Assembly (NCBI GenBank): GCA_038061835.1
Contig: JBBTYJ010000014.1
Span: 1-20,973 of the forward strand
Source: UBA5004 sp038061835
GTDB lineage: Bacteria > Patescibacteriota > Minisyncoccia > Phycocordibacterales > Zambryskibacteraceae
Direction: 5' to 3'
Length of the DNA stretch: 20,973 bases
Within the stretch, counting starts at the first letter, position 1, and each line of letters opens with the position of its first letter. Below the pieces are notes generated by a model that saw nothing but the letters and a program-made list of their open reading frames with translations, searched no databases and was not told the origin of the DNA. Positions 1-6,423 of this stretch are shown here, piece after piece. A program made the position numbers and the translations under genes.

Positions 1-70
1 GCCCTGAAGGGATCGAACCTTCGACCTTATCCTTAAGAGGGATCTGCTCTACCAACTGAGCTAAGGGCGC
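1..70 (-). tRNA. tRNA-Lys (anticodon CTT), 3' end cut by window edge
   Basis: The minus strand folds as a cloverleaf. The acceptor 5' strand is GCGCCCT, the D stem GCTC/GAGC, the anticodon arm GATCC-CTCTTAA-GGATA, the variable loop AGGTC, and the T arm GAAGG-TTCGATC-CCTTC. The acceptor 3' strand AGGGC then runs off position 1. Loop position 33 is T and positions 34-36 read CTT, so the tRNA decodes AAG (Lys). The outermost anticodon-stem pair is G-A, a mismatch. The last two acceptor bases, the discriminator and any CCA lie outside the window. It is divergent from the homing endonuclease gene. A lysyl-tRNA synthetase, lysS, is encoded elsewhere in the window. Confidence 0.93.
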
Positions 71-88
71 ATACGATTAATAATAAGT

Positions 89-117
89 AATCTACAAGAG
101 AATCAAAACTTAATCAA
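89..117 (-). promoter_or_regulatory. Candidate promoter of tRNA-Lys
   Basis: On the minus strand TTGATT (117-112) is separated by 17 bases from TAGATT (94-89). This places the start of transcription a little upstream of the tRNA 5' end at 70. The whole spacer is AT-rich, and an alternative pairing using TTGATT at 106-101 exists, so the exact boxes are uncertain. Confidence 0.4.
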
Positions 118-133
118 TGAATATCTATTTATC

Positions 134-162
134 TTGCATGTTATTACATTACCACCTATAAT
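134..162 (+). promoter_or_regulatory. Promoter of the homing endonuclease gene
   Basis: TTGCAT (134-139), a 17-base spacer and a perfect TATAAT (157-162). Predicted initiation at about 168-171 falls on or just before the ATG at 171, so the message would have almost no leader. No Shine-Dalgarno is visible before the ATG. Confidence 0.6.
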
Positions 163-170
163 ATTATTAT

Positions 171-896
171 ATGGGAGTCAAATATTCTGTCAATGAAAAT
201 TTATTCAGAACTTGGAGTCCTTCCATGGCCTATATACTTGGATACATTTTTGCAGATGGAAGTCTAGAAGATTCATCTTACATGCGAGGCAAATATTTAC
301 GCTTATCAAGTACAGATAGATCATCAATAGTAAGTTTAAAACACATTCTTAATTCTAAGCACAAAATCGTTAAAACTTTTGCCAATAATCATCACAAACC
401 AGACTATCTATTAAGAATCGGGAGTCATGCAATTTTTAATGATTTAAAAAGATATGGTTTACATCCTCACAAATCTCTCACAATTACATTTCCTAACGTA
501 CCTCGAAAATATTTGGGCAATTTTGTTCGAGGATATTTTGATGGTGACGGGTGTATACACCTTGAAAGAACTAAAATGGGTTCAATTAAATGTATCCGAA
601 CAATATTTACTAGTGGGAGCAATAGATTTCTATCACAACTGGCTGAAATATTAACCTATACAATTTTATTAACTCCTAGAAAAATTTATAAAGGCACCAG
701 ATCTTATCAGTTAAGATACAGTACTCGCGACAGTGAAAAATTGTTTATTCTTATGTATCAGAACACCAATGGAATTTTTATGAAGAGAAAATTTAATAAA
801 TTCCTTGAATATCTTAAATTAAAGTCAGATAAAAATATTGGTAAGAGTATTAAAAATATACTACGATACCATAATGGCCTAGTGGCGAAGGGGTAA
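171..896 (+). CDS. LAGLIDADG homing endonuclease
   Basis: A site-specific DNA endonuclease of the two-motif (monomeric) LAGLIDADG family, 241 residues. The first motif is at residues 22-30 (ILGYIFADG, putative catalytic D29). The second is at 119-127 (VRGYFDGDG, putative catalytic D126). Between and after them lie the usual alpha-beta-beta-alpha-beta-beta halves, rich in Lys, Arg and Asn. The gene is clearly more AT-rich than its neighbours, consistent with horizontal transfer. It stands free: no intron halves or interrupted host gene are visible around it. Codon 236 starts exactly at the first base of tRNA-Cys, so the last six residues (GLVAKG) and the stop are read from the tRNA acceptor and D-arm sequence. 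The ATG at 171 was chosen because a consensus -10 box lies nine bases upstream. Which DNA site it cleaves cannot be told from the sequence. Confidence 0.88.
   Translation: MGVKYSVNENLFRTWSPSMAYILGYIFADGSLEDSSYMRGKYLRLSSTDRSSIVSLKHILNSKHKIVKTFANNHHKPDYLLRIGSHAIFNDLKRYGLHPHKSLTITFPNVPRKYLGNFVRGYFDGDGCIHLERTKMGSIKCIRTIFTSGSNRFLSQLAEILTYTILLTPRKIYKGTRSYQLRYSTRDSEKLFILMYQNTNGIFMKRKFNKFLEYLKLKSDKNIGKSIKNILRYHNGLVAKG
838..867 (+). promoter_or_regulatory. Possible internal promoter for the tRNA-Cys / tRNA-Leu pair
   Basis: TTGGTA (838-843), 18-base spacer, TACGAT (862-867). Predicted initiation is at about 874, just before tRNA-Cys at 876. The sequence lies inside the 3' end of the endonuclease gene. 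If real, it lets the tRNAs be made independently of the endonuclease message. Both boxes deviate from consensus in an AT-rich background. Confidence 0.35.
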
Positions 897-947
897 CGCG
901 GCTGTCTGCAAAACAGCTATACGCCGGTTCGAGTCCGACCTAGGCCT
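876..947 (+). tRNA. tRNA-Cys (anticodon GCA)
   Basis: The acceptor GGCCTAG pairs with CTAGGCC (940-946), followed by a T discriminator at 947, the identity base expected for tRNA-Cys. The anticodon arm is GCTGT-CTGCAAA-ACAGC, so positions 34-36 read GCA. The T arm GCCGG-TTCGAGT-CCGAC has one C-A mismatch. No CCA is encoded: the sequence continues TCAA. Its first 21 bases also encode the end of the homing endonuclease. Confidence 0.93.
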
Positions 948-975
948 CAATTCCAGTGGTTAAACCGTTGGATAT

Positions 976-1062
976 GCCCGGGTGGCGAAATTGGTAGACG
1001 CGCGAGACTTAAAATTTCGTGACCGTAAGGTTATGTGGGTTCGATTCCCACCCCGGGCACCA
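976..1062 (+). tRNA. tRNA-Leu (anticodon TAA)
   Basis: The acceptor GCCCGGG pairs with CCCGGGC (1052-1058), followed by A and an encoded CCA (1060-1062). The anticodon arm CGAGA-CTTAAAA-TTTCG gives TAA. A long variable arm (GACCGTAAGGTT region, 1021-1032) is typical of class II tRNAs such as Leu. The T arm is GTGGG-TTCGATT-CCCAC. It lies 28 bases after tRNA-Cys and 14 bases before the first RNase R start. It may be co-transcribed with both. Confidence 0.94.
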
Positions 1063-1076
1063 AAATTTGATATAGT

Positions 1077-3017
1077 ATGCGACAACAAATGGAAAAGAAA
1101 AAAGAAGACGACCAGATTCTTGAAGGAGAGATACGCGTAACGAGCAAGGGCGTGGGTTATTTCCCTACCCAAGACGAATCCGAAGACTATGAGATTCAAC
1201 CAGAAAATCTCAATACCGCTCTCAATCATGATAGGGTCAAAATTGAACTTCTGGGCAGAACGATCTTTGATCGCAAGCAAGCCAAGGTTATAGAGATAGT
1301 GGAACGGCATAAAACTGAATTTGTCGGTACTCTTGAGAAAGAGGACGAGCTATTTTTCTTGGTGCCCGACGACAAACGAATGTATCGAGATATTTTTGTA
1401 CTAAAGAATAAGACAAAACATGCCAAGGAAGGAGACAAGATTCAAGTAAAGATTATAGAATGGCCGGATCCGTCAAAGAGTCCAAAGGGAGAAGTGATTA
1501 GGGTCATCGGGCGCGCCGGCGAACATAACGCCGAAATGCTCGGTATTGTGTATGAAAGTGGTTTTGAAGTGGACTTCCCTCCCGAAGTAGAAGAGGAGGC
1601 GCAAAAGTGGAAAAAGAAGTATCAAAAGGAAAACCTGCTCAAGGATCGCAAAGATTTTAGGACAACCACTACCTTTACTATAGATCCAGCGGATGCCAAA
1701 GACTTCGACGATGCCTTATCTTTCAAAAAACTGCCGAACAACGACTATGAAATCGGTATTCACATCGCCGACGTCTCCCACTTTGTGATAGAAAAAACAG
1801 CGCTAGACAAAGAAGCGCTCAAACGCGGCACTTCTATATACCTTGTAGACCGCACTATTCCAATGTTGCCGGAGGTGCTTTCCAACAATCTCTGTTCTCT
1901 CAATCCAAATGAACCTAAATTTGCCTTTTCGGCTGTTTTCGTCATCGACAAAGAAGCCCGGGTCAAAGAGCGATGGTTCGGCAAAACGCTTATAGAATCT
2001 GACAAACGCTTCACCTACGAGGAAGCTCAAGAAGTTATAGACAAAAACAACGGTATATTTGTAGAAGAACTCAAAACTCTTAATATACTTGCCAAAAAAT
2101 TTCGTGATGAAAGATTTAAAAAGGGGGCGATTGATTTTGAAACTGAGGAAGTAAAATTTGAGCTTGATGATTTGGGCAAACCAATCCGAGTGTATCGGAA
2201 GGAGCGAAAAGATACCCATAAACTTATCGAGGAATTCATGCTTTTGGCCAATCGCGAGGTGGCAATCTTTATGCATACCGCTAATGGTAAAAATGATCAT
2301 GCTGCGTTTGTCTATCGTATCCACGATGCTCCCGATAGAGAAAAGATTGTGAATCTCGCCACCTTCGTTAGAGCGCTCGGCTTTGAACTCAAAAATAAGA
2401 ATGGAGAAACTACGGCAGAGGATATTTCTCGAATGCTTCGTTCAGTCGACGGCAGTCTGGCAGAAATGCTCGTAAAAACGGCCGCGGTCAGAGCGATGTC
2501 AAAAGCGATATATTCCACTTCAAACATCGGTCATTTTGGATTGGCTTTTGAATATTACACACACTTTACTTCCCCCATTCGCCGCTATCCTGATCTTATG
2601 GTTCATAGATTACTTTTGCGTTTTCTGACCAAAGGTAAAATCGAACAAAATGAAATTATCAAATATCAAAAGCTTTGCGGCGATTCAAGCGAGCGCGAAC
2701 TTGAAGCGGCTCAAGCCGAACGCGCTTCTATTAAATACAAACAAGTGGAATACATGCAGGAACATATCGGCGAAGAATTCAATGCCATTATTTCCGGTGT
2801 TTCTGAATGGGGCATCTATGTCGAAGAGATCAATACCAAGGCGGAAGGCATGGTTAAACTACGCGACCTTAAAGATGATTTCTATGAACTCAACGAAAAG
2901 CTCTACGCGATAGTGGGTAAAAAGACTGGCAAAAAATATTCTCTAGGCGATAAAGTCCACGTCAAACTCACCGCTTCCGACCCCGAGCGCAAAACTCTTG
3001 ACTTTATATTAGTTTAG
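1077..3017 (+). CDS. rnr: Ribonuclease R (RNB-family 3'-5' exoribonuclease)
   Basis: A processive 3'-5' exoribonuclease that degrades structured RNA. An OB/cold-shock-like N-terminal region covers about residues 15-145. The RNB catalytic core starts near 195 with IDPADAKDFDD, giving the four metal-binding aspartates D203, D209, D211 and D212 in the spacing of RNase II/R. It continues through IHIADVSHF, the RGTSIYLVDRTIPMLP segment and the HFTSPIRRYPDL motif. An S1 RNA-binding domain occupies about 565-646. At 646 residues it lacks the long N- and C-terminal tails of the E. coli enzyme. The ATG at 1077 gives this length. A second in-frame ATG at 1089 is equally possible, since TATAGT at 1071-1076 would suit initiation between them. 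Neither has a Shine-Dalgarno. It probably shares transcription with the upstream tRNAs. Confidence 0.95.
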   Translation: MRQQMEKKKEDDQILEGEIRVTSKGVGYFPTQDESEDYEIQPENLNTALNHDRVKIELLGRTIFDRKQAKVIEIVERHKTEFVGTLEKEDELFFLVPDDKRMYRDIFVLKNKTKHAKEGDKIQVKIIEWPDPSKSPKGEVIRVIGRAGEHNAEMLGIVYESGFEVDFPPEVEEEAQKWKKKYQKENLLKDRKDFRTTTTFTIDPADAKDFDDALSFKKLPNNDYEIGIHIADVSHFVIEKTALDKEALKRGTSIYLVDRTIPMLPEVLSNNLCSLNPNEPKFAFSAVFVIDKEARVKERWFGKTLIESDKRFTYEEAQEVIDKNNGIFVEELKTLNILAKKFRDERFKKGAIDFETEEVKFELDDLGKPIRVYRKERKDTHKLIEEFMLLANREVAIFMHTANGKNDHAAFVYRIHDAPDREKIVNLATFVRALGFELKNKNGETTAEDISRMLRSVDGSLAEMLVKTAAVRAMSKAIYSTSNIGHFGLAFEYYTHFTSPIRRYPDLMVHRLLLRFLTKGKIEQNEIIKYQKLCGDSSERELEAAQAERASIKYKQVEYMQEHIGEEFNAIISGVSEWGIYVEEINTKAEGMVKLRDLKDDFYELNEKLYAIVGKKTGKKYSLGDKVHVKLTASDPERKTLDFILV

Positions 3018-3026
3018 GTACATAAT
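2998..3026 (+). promoter_or_regulatory. Promoter of the small cysteine-containing protein gene
   Basis: TTGACT (2998-3003), exactly 17 bases, then CATAAT (3021-3026). Initiation is expected near 3033, giving a leader of about 32 bases that holds the Shine-Dalgarno GGAGGTG (3054-3060). The -35 box lies inside the last codons of RNase R. Confidence 0.65.
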
Positions 3027-3064
3027 CTAGCGAGAAAAGTTTTATCTTTGTTTGGAGGTGAAAA

Positions 3065-3280
3065 ATGGCTCATTATTCTCCTAGCGATCCCGAAAAGTAT
3101 ATCCGCGAATGTGGGCAAAGATTATTGACCCTGTTTCGCGAGGAACAGGCGACCCATCGCGCTGTTGAGTGCACATGCAACGAATGTCAAGAAGACATGG
3201 CAAAAGCTTTCAAGAAACTACTGGAGGAAGGAGATATTGAAGTGGCGGTGCGAGCTTTTGCTGACACGCTTTTAGCCTAA
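3065..3280 (+). CDS. Small hypothetical protein with a CxCxxC cluster
   Basis: A 71-residue acidic protein of unknown function. The middle carries the only cysteines, arranged C-T-C-N-E-C (about residues 37-42), which could bind a metal. The N-terminal and C-terminal parts are predicted to be helical, rich in Ala, Glu and Lys. There is no signal peptide or membrane segment. The start is well supported: GGAGGTG lies four bases before the ATG and is the strongest ribosome binding site in the window. With its own promoter and a strong terminator 30 bases downstream it forms a stand-alone transcription unit, probably well expressed. I do not recognise the family. A regulatory or nucleic-acid-binding role would be a guess. 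Confidence 0.75.
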   Translation: MAHYSPSDPEKYIRECGQRLLTLFREEQATHRAVECTCNECQEDMAKAFKKLLEEGDIEVAVRAFADTLLA

Positions 3281-3311
3281 ATACCAGAGTCATAAGTATG
3301 AACAACAACTT

Positions 3312-3355
3312 CCCTGCTCGGCTGCATAAGCTTGCCGAGCAGGGTTTTCTTTTTA
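3312..3355 (+). terminator. Intrinsic terminator after the small protein gene
   Basis: A perfect 11-bp stem, CCCTGCTCGGC (3312-3322) with GCCGAGCAGGG (3334-3344), has an 11-base loop and is followed by TTTTCTTTTTAT. The T tract is on the plus strand only, so it serves the small gene and RNase R. Confidence 0.92.
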
Positions 3356-3372
3356 TAAAAATCCTATCATTT

Positions 3373-3400
3373 AATAACATACGATATATCGTATGTTATT
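3373..3400. repeat. Perfect 28-bp palindrome in the convergent junction
   Basis: AATAACATACGATA is followed immediately by its exact reverse complement, with no loop. The plus strand continues with TTTTT, so it might be a weak back-up terminator. A perfect palindrome without spacer is also the form of a protein operator or a recombination site. On the minus strand no T run follows. Confidence 0.7.
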
Positions 3401-3408
3401 TTTACGGA

Positions 3409-3507
3409 GCAAATGTAGTATGGAAAAACGTCACGGAGCGCGTCGGCGCGAGTGGAGTGTGCATTTTTAGCAAAAAATGATAGCGCGTTTTTCAGAACTA
3501 TATTTGC
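3409..3507. repeat. About 100-bp foldable element (inverted-repeat ends, two inner hairpins)
   Basis: The ends GCAAATGTAGT (3409-3419) and ACTATATTTGC (3497-3507) pair over 11 bp with one G-T wobble. After a small internal loop AAAAACG (3424-3430) pairs with CGTTTTT (3486-3492). Inside, CATTTTT (3462-3468) pairs with AAAAATG (3473-3479), and CGCG-TCGG-CGCG (3439-3450) forms a short GC hairpin. No convincing reading frame lies here. It may be a miniature mobile element, the 3' structure of the smc message or a small RNA. The sequence does not decide. Confidence 0.5.
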
Positions 3508-3514
3508 GGAGTAT

Positions 3515-5731
3515 TTATTTTGCTACTGCGGTGGCTTGATCAAAGGAGATTGAAAGCAGTTTGGAGATACCGCTTAAACCCATAGTCACACCATAAATTA
3601 CACTGGCGCGGAACATTGTTTCGCGATTGTGAGTTATTAAAATAAGTTGTGAATGTTTTGACAAAGTTTCGACTAAATCTCCATACTTTTTTGAGTTCGA
3701 TTCATCTAGCGCCGCATCGGTTTCATCGAGAATAATGAATGGTGGCGGATTGACTTGAGAGACGGCAAAGATAAGGGCAATAGAAGTAAGCGCTCGTTCC
3801 CCGCCCGAGAGCATCACAAGACCGCGGATTTTTTTCTTTGGCAGACTGACTTTAATATCCAGACCTTCCCTTGCCTCGCCGGAGCCTTGTGCGGAGACGG
3901 GTTCGTCTAATAATTCATCCTCTACTTTTTCTTCTTTTATCAGAATTAAACCGGCTTCTCCCCCGCCAAACATTGAAACAAAAAGTTTGCGGAATTCTTG
4001 ATTAATTTTTTCTAGTCCGGAGTTAAATTCGGAAGCTAAACGCATTTCCAATTCTTTAATAAGTTCGGTAAGAGCGGTGGCAGACTTTTCGAGATCGAGT
4101 AATTCGCGCGCCAGAAACGTATCGCGTTCAGAAGTTTCCTTATATTCCTTGTGTATATCGTCCATGCCAGAAACATTGGAATCTTCAAGTCTAATTTTGA
4201 ACTTTTCAATCACACGTTTGCGTTCTTCTTGCTTTTGTCTATTTTCATTTATCACAGACTTTTCATCTCCTATATCAACATCCTTAAAACGGATGGCCTC
4301 TACACCGACAAGGTGTCCGACTTCATCAAGTTCTTGTTTGAAATTATTTTCCTCAAGAGAAAGTTTATCTTCACGCGCCTTCAAAAGATTGAGTTTAGAA
4401 ATAACCTCATTTTCTGCGGACATAATACGGAAAATATCCTTCTCTGCGTCGTGGCTTGAATCCTTTTCTTTTTCTATTTCTTTTTTAAGAGCCTCGTACT
4501 TTTCTTGCAAAGCCTTTTCTTTTTCTATCGCTTCTTTGAACCTTTTCTCGATCGCGTCCTTTTCGCTCATATACGCCTTCAAGGCGTCTTGGGCTTCAAG
4601 CAAAATATTTGAATCGGCGCTTTCTCTCTTACTTTTCAAAAATTCATAAATTCTGCGTTTGATCCGAGCAAAAAGACCGGTATCTTCCACTTCCTTTTCT
4701 ATCTCACGCGCCAGTTCTTCCACATCTCTTAACCGAATCATTTTATGTTCATCGGAAGAAATTAACTCTTTCTGTTTGCGGATAATACGCTCTTCGGCGG
4801 CAATCAGTCCCTCCACCTTGCCCAATTCCCGTGCCAGAGCGTCTTTGTGTATTCGTGTAGCGCTTAGATCGCCCTCAAGTTCGATGATGGCATAATCGCG
4901 TTTTTCTTTTTGGGCGTTCTTCTCCAAAATTTTCTTAGCGGAAGTCAGTTCCTTCGCCAACTTATTGAGCATTTCGTTCAGAGGTTTTCTTTCTTCCAAA
5001 AGTATCGTCTTGGTAAACGACAGATAATTATTTTCGCGTTTGAAATACTCTTTAGAAAGTGTGACGAGTTGTTGTCGCTGTTCTTCCGTTTTCTCAAGTT
5101 TTTCAACCTGTTTTCCGAGAAACTTCAAATGCGGAGCAATCTCTTTACGCAGAGCTTCCACTTGTTGAATATTTTCAAAAGTTTTCTTGAGCTTACGTTC
5201 ACTTTCCAAACGTTTATATTGATAGAGTCTCAATCCTAACGCATCTTCTATCATACTCTTACGATCTTTGGGACTGGCGCTTAAAATTTTATCGGCCTCT
5301 CCTTGAGAAATAATGTGATGACCGGAAGCGCCGATATGGGTCCGCGCCAATAGTTCGAGGATATCTTTAAGACGTACTTGGCTACCGTTAATAAGATATT
5401 CGTTAAGGCCGTCTCTATGAACCACGCGTTCAATCGTCACCTCCGGAAAATCTATATCAAAGATTTTTTTAGCATTATCAAAAGTTACCTTGACTGAAGC
5501 TCTGTTGGCTCGCGGCTCGCTTGTGGCTCCATTCCATATCAAATCCTCGCCGCGTTTGCCGCGCATACTTTTGATAGACTGCTCTCCAAGCACGAAGCGG
5601 AAAGCTTCGGCCACATTCGACTTACCTGAACCGTTGGGACCCACTATGGCCGAGATGGGTGAATCAAATTCAAAAACATTCTTTTTCGCAAAAGATTTAA
5701 ATCCAGAAAGTTCGATTGACCTTAGGTACAT
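3515..5731 (-). CDS. smc: Short SMC-family chromosome segregation ATPase without a recognisable hinge
   Basis: An ABC-type ATPase that organises or segregates DNA, 738 residues against roughly 1150-1200 for ordinary bacterial SMC. Walker A is GPNGSGKS (31-38) in an SMC-like head beginning MYLRSIELSGFKSFA. The Q-loop is ISQGEAD (141-147). Long charged coiled coils fill about 175-560. The signature LSGGERALTS (641-650), Walker B FIILDE (665-670) and D-loop DAALDE (672-677) close the head. The middle (about 345-385) has no hinge-like glycine-rich globular domain and no Rad50-type CxxC hook, since the protein has no cysteine. A longer reading to 5860 overlaps rnc. I chose the ATG at 5731 because it starts the conserved head, has GGAAG (5736-5740) upstream and lies one base after the rnc stop. 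Last gene of the rpmF operon. Confidence 0.9.
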   Translation of the reverse strand: MYLRSIELSGFKSFAKKNVFEFDSPISAIVGPNGSGKSNVAEAFRFVLGEQSIKSMRGKRGEDLIWNGATSEPRANRASVKVTFDNAKKIFDIDFPEVTIERVVHRDGLNEYLINGSQVRLKDILELLARTHIGASGHHIISQGEADKILSASPKDRKSMIEDALGLRLYQYKRLESERKLKKTFENIQQVEALRKEIAPHLKFLGKQVEKLEKTEEQRQQLVTLSKEYFKRENNYLSFTKTILLEERKPLNEMLNKLAKELTSAKKILEKNAQKEKRDYAIIELEGDLSATRIHKDALARELGKVEGLIAAEERIIRKQKELISSDEHKMIRLRDVEELAREIEKEVEDTGLFARIKRRIYEFLKSKRESADSNILLEAQDALKAYMSEKDAIEKRFKEAIEKEKALQEKYEALKKEIEKEKDSSHDAEKDIFRIMSAENEVISKLNLLKAREDKLSLEENNFKQELDEVGHLVGVEAIRFKDVDIGDEKSVINENRQKQEERKRVIEKFKIRLEDSNVSGMDDIHKEYKETSERDTFLARELLDLEKSATALTELIKELEMRLASEFNSGLEKINQEFRKLFVSMFGGGEAGLILIKEEKVEDELLDEPVSAQGSGEAREGLDIKVSLPKKKIRGLVMLSGGERALTSIALIFAVSQVNPPPFIILDETDAALDESNSKKYGDLVETLSKHSQLILITHNRETMFRASVIYGVTMGLSGISKLLSISFDQATAVAK

Positions 5732-5732
5732 A

Positions 5733-6422
5733 TTACTTCCAATTTTTGGTTTCCAACGCTTGCCGAGCGGCTTCTTGTTCGGCATCTTGTTTTGATTGGC
5801 CTTCCCCCCTGCCATACACTTCCTCACCGACAAAAACACTAACAACGAAATGCTTATCATGATCTGGTCCTGATTCGAGGATAGTCTTGTAGATCGGTGT
5901 TACACCAAGATATTCCTGCGCCTTCTCCTGGAAACGGCTCTTGGCATCTATCCAATTGCCACTTGCCAAAACCTCTTCCGTTAGCGGTGCTATATGATTC
6001 AGAATAAATTGTTTAGCAATGTCGTATCCTTGATCCAAATAAATCGCGCCAATAATAGCTTCCAAAGTATTGGCGAGAATATATTGTCGCGCTCGGCCGA
6101 TATCTTTTGCTTCTCCTTTTGAAAGTAAAAGAAATTCGTTAGCCCCAAGCATCTGCGCCACACGGCTGCAAGTATCCGCGTTTACCAGAGCCGAACGCAG
6201 AGCAGTTAATTCTCCTTCATCTGAATGTTTAAGACGTTCATAAAGGTAACCGGTAATAGCGAGTTCCAGTACGGCATCACCGAGAAATTCCAGACGTTCG
6301 TTGTGCTCTAGAGCCAAACCTCGATTCTCATTAATATATGAACGATGGGTAAAGGCTTGTTTCAAAAGACCCCTATCCTTGAATGTCACACCTGCTTGTT
6401 TTTCGAATTTTTCAAAATCCAT
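5733..6422 (-). CDS. rnc: Ribonuclease III
   Basis: A double-strand-specific endoribonuclease for rRNA maturation and mRNA processing, 229 residues, normal length. The catalytic domain (about 1-150) contains the signature NERLEFLGDAVLEL (41-54) with E42, E45 and D49. The second cluster reads NTLEAIIGAIYLD. There E121 matches the essential glutamate (E117 in E. coli), but N118 stands where E. coli has D114. The C-terminal double-stranded RNA-binding domain is about 157-229, ending with the typical KQDAEQEAARQAL helix. The start at 6422 lies one base after the nusB-nudix stop (TAGTATG), and the stop lies one base before smc, so all three are probably translationally coupled. Confidence 0.96.
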   Translation of the reverse strand: MDFEKFEKQAGVTFKDRGLLKQAFTHRSYINENRGLALEHNERLEFLGDAVLELAITGYLYERLKHSDEGELTALRSALVNADTCSRVAQMLGANEFLLLSKGEAKDIGRARQYILANTLEAIIGAIYLDQGYDIAKQFILNHIAPLTEEVLASGNWIDAKSRFQEKAQEYLGVTPIYKTILESGPDHDKHFVVSVFVGEEVYGRGEGQSKQDAEQEAARQALETKNWK

Positions 6423-6423
6423 A

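Noticed and set aside
71..875. A group I intron hosting the endonuclease inside a tRNA
   Set aside because: tRNA-Lys is on the other strand with a continuous cloverleaf up to the window edge, and tRNA-Cys is complete, so no split exon is present.
864..896. The C-terminus of the endonuclease reads ...YHNG, recalling the His-Asn end of inteins
   Set aside because: There is no N-terminal Cys or Ser, no splicing blocks and no host protein on either side. The gene is a free-standing endonuclease.
960..1310. Minus-strand open frame across tRNA-Leu and the start of RNase R
   Set aside because: It reads through a tRNA and opposite a conserved RNase domain, with no start signals. It is a shadow frame.
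3298..3480. A 60-codon open frame covering the terminator and the palindrome
   Set aside because: It is made of hairpin sequence, has no ribosome binding site and no protein-like composition.
4077..4649. A long plus-strand frame opposite smc
   Set aside because: It is a Ser/Phe/Leu-rich mirror of the coiled-coil codons of smc, the usual antisense artefact.
5732..5860. A longer smc reading starting at 5860 that would add 43 residues
   Set aside because: The extra part overlaps the 3' end of rnc in another frame, has no similarity to an SMC N-terminus, and an ATG with GGAAG upstream lies exactly at the conserved head.
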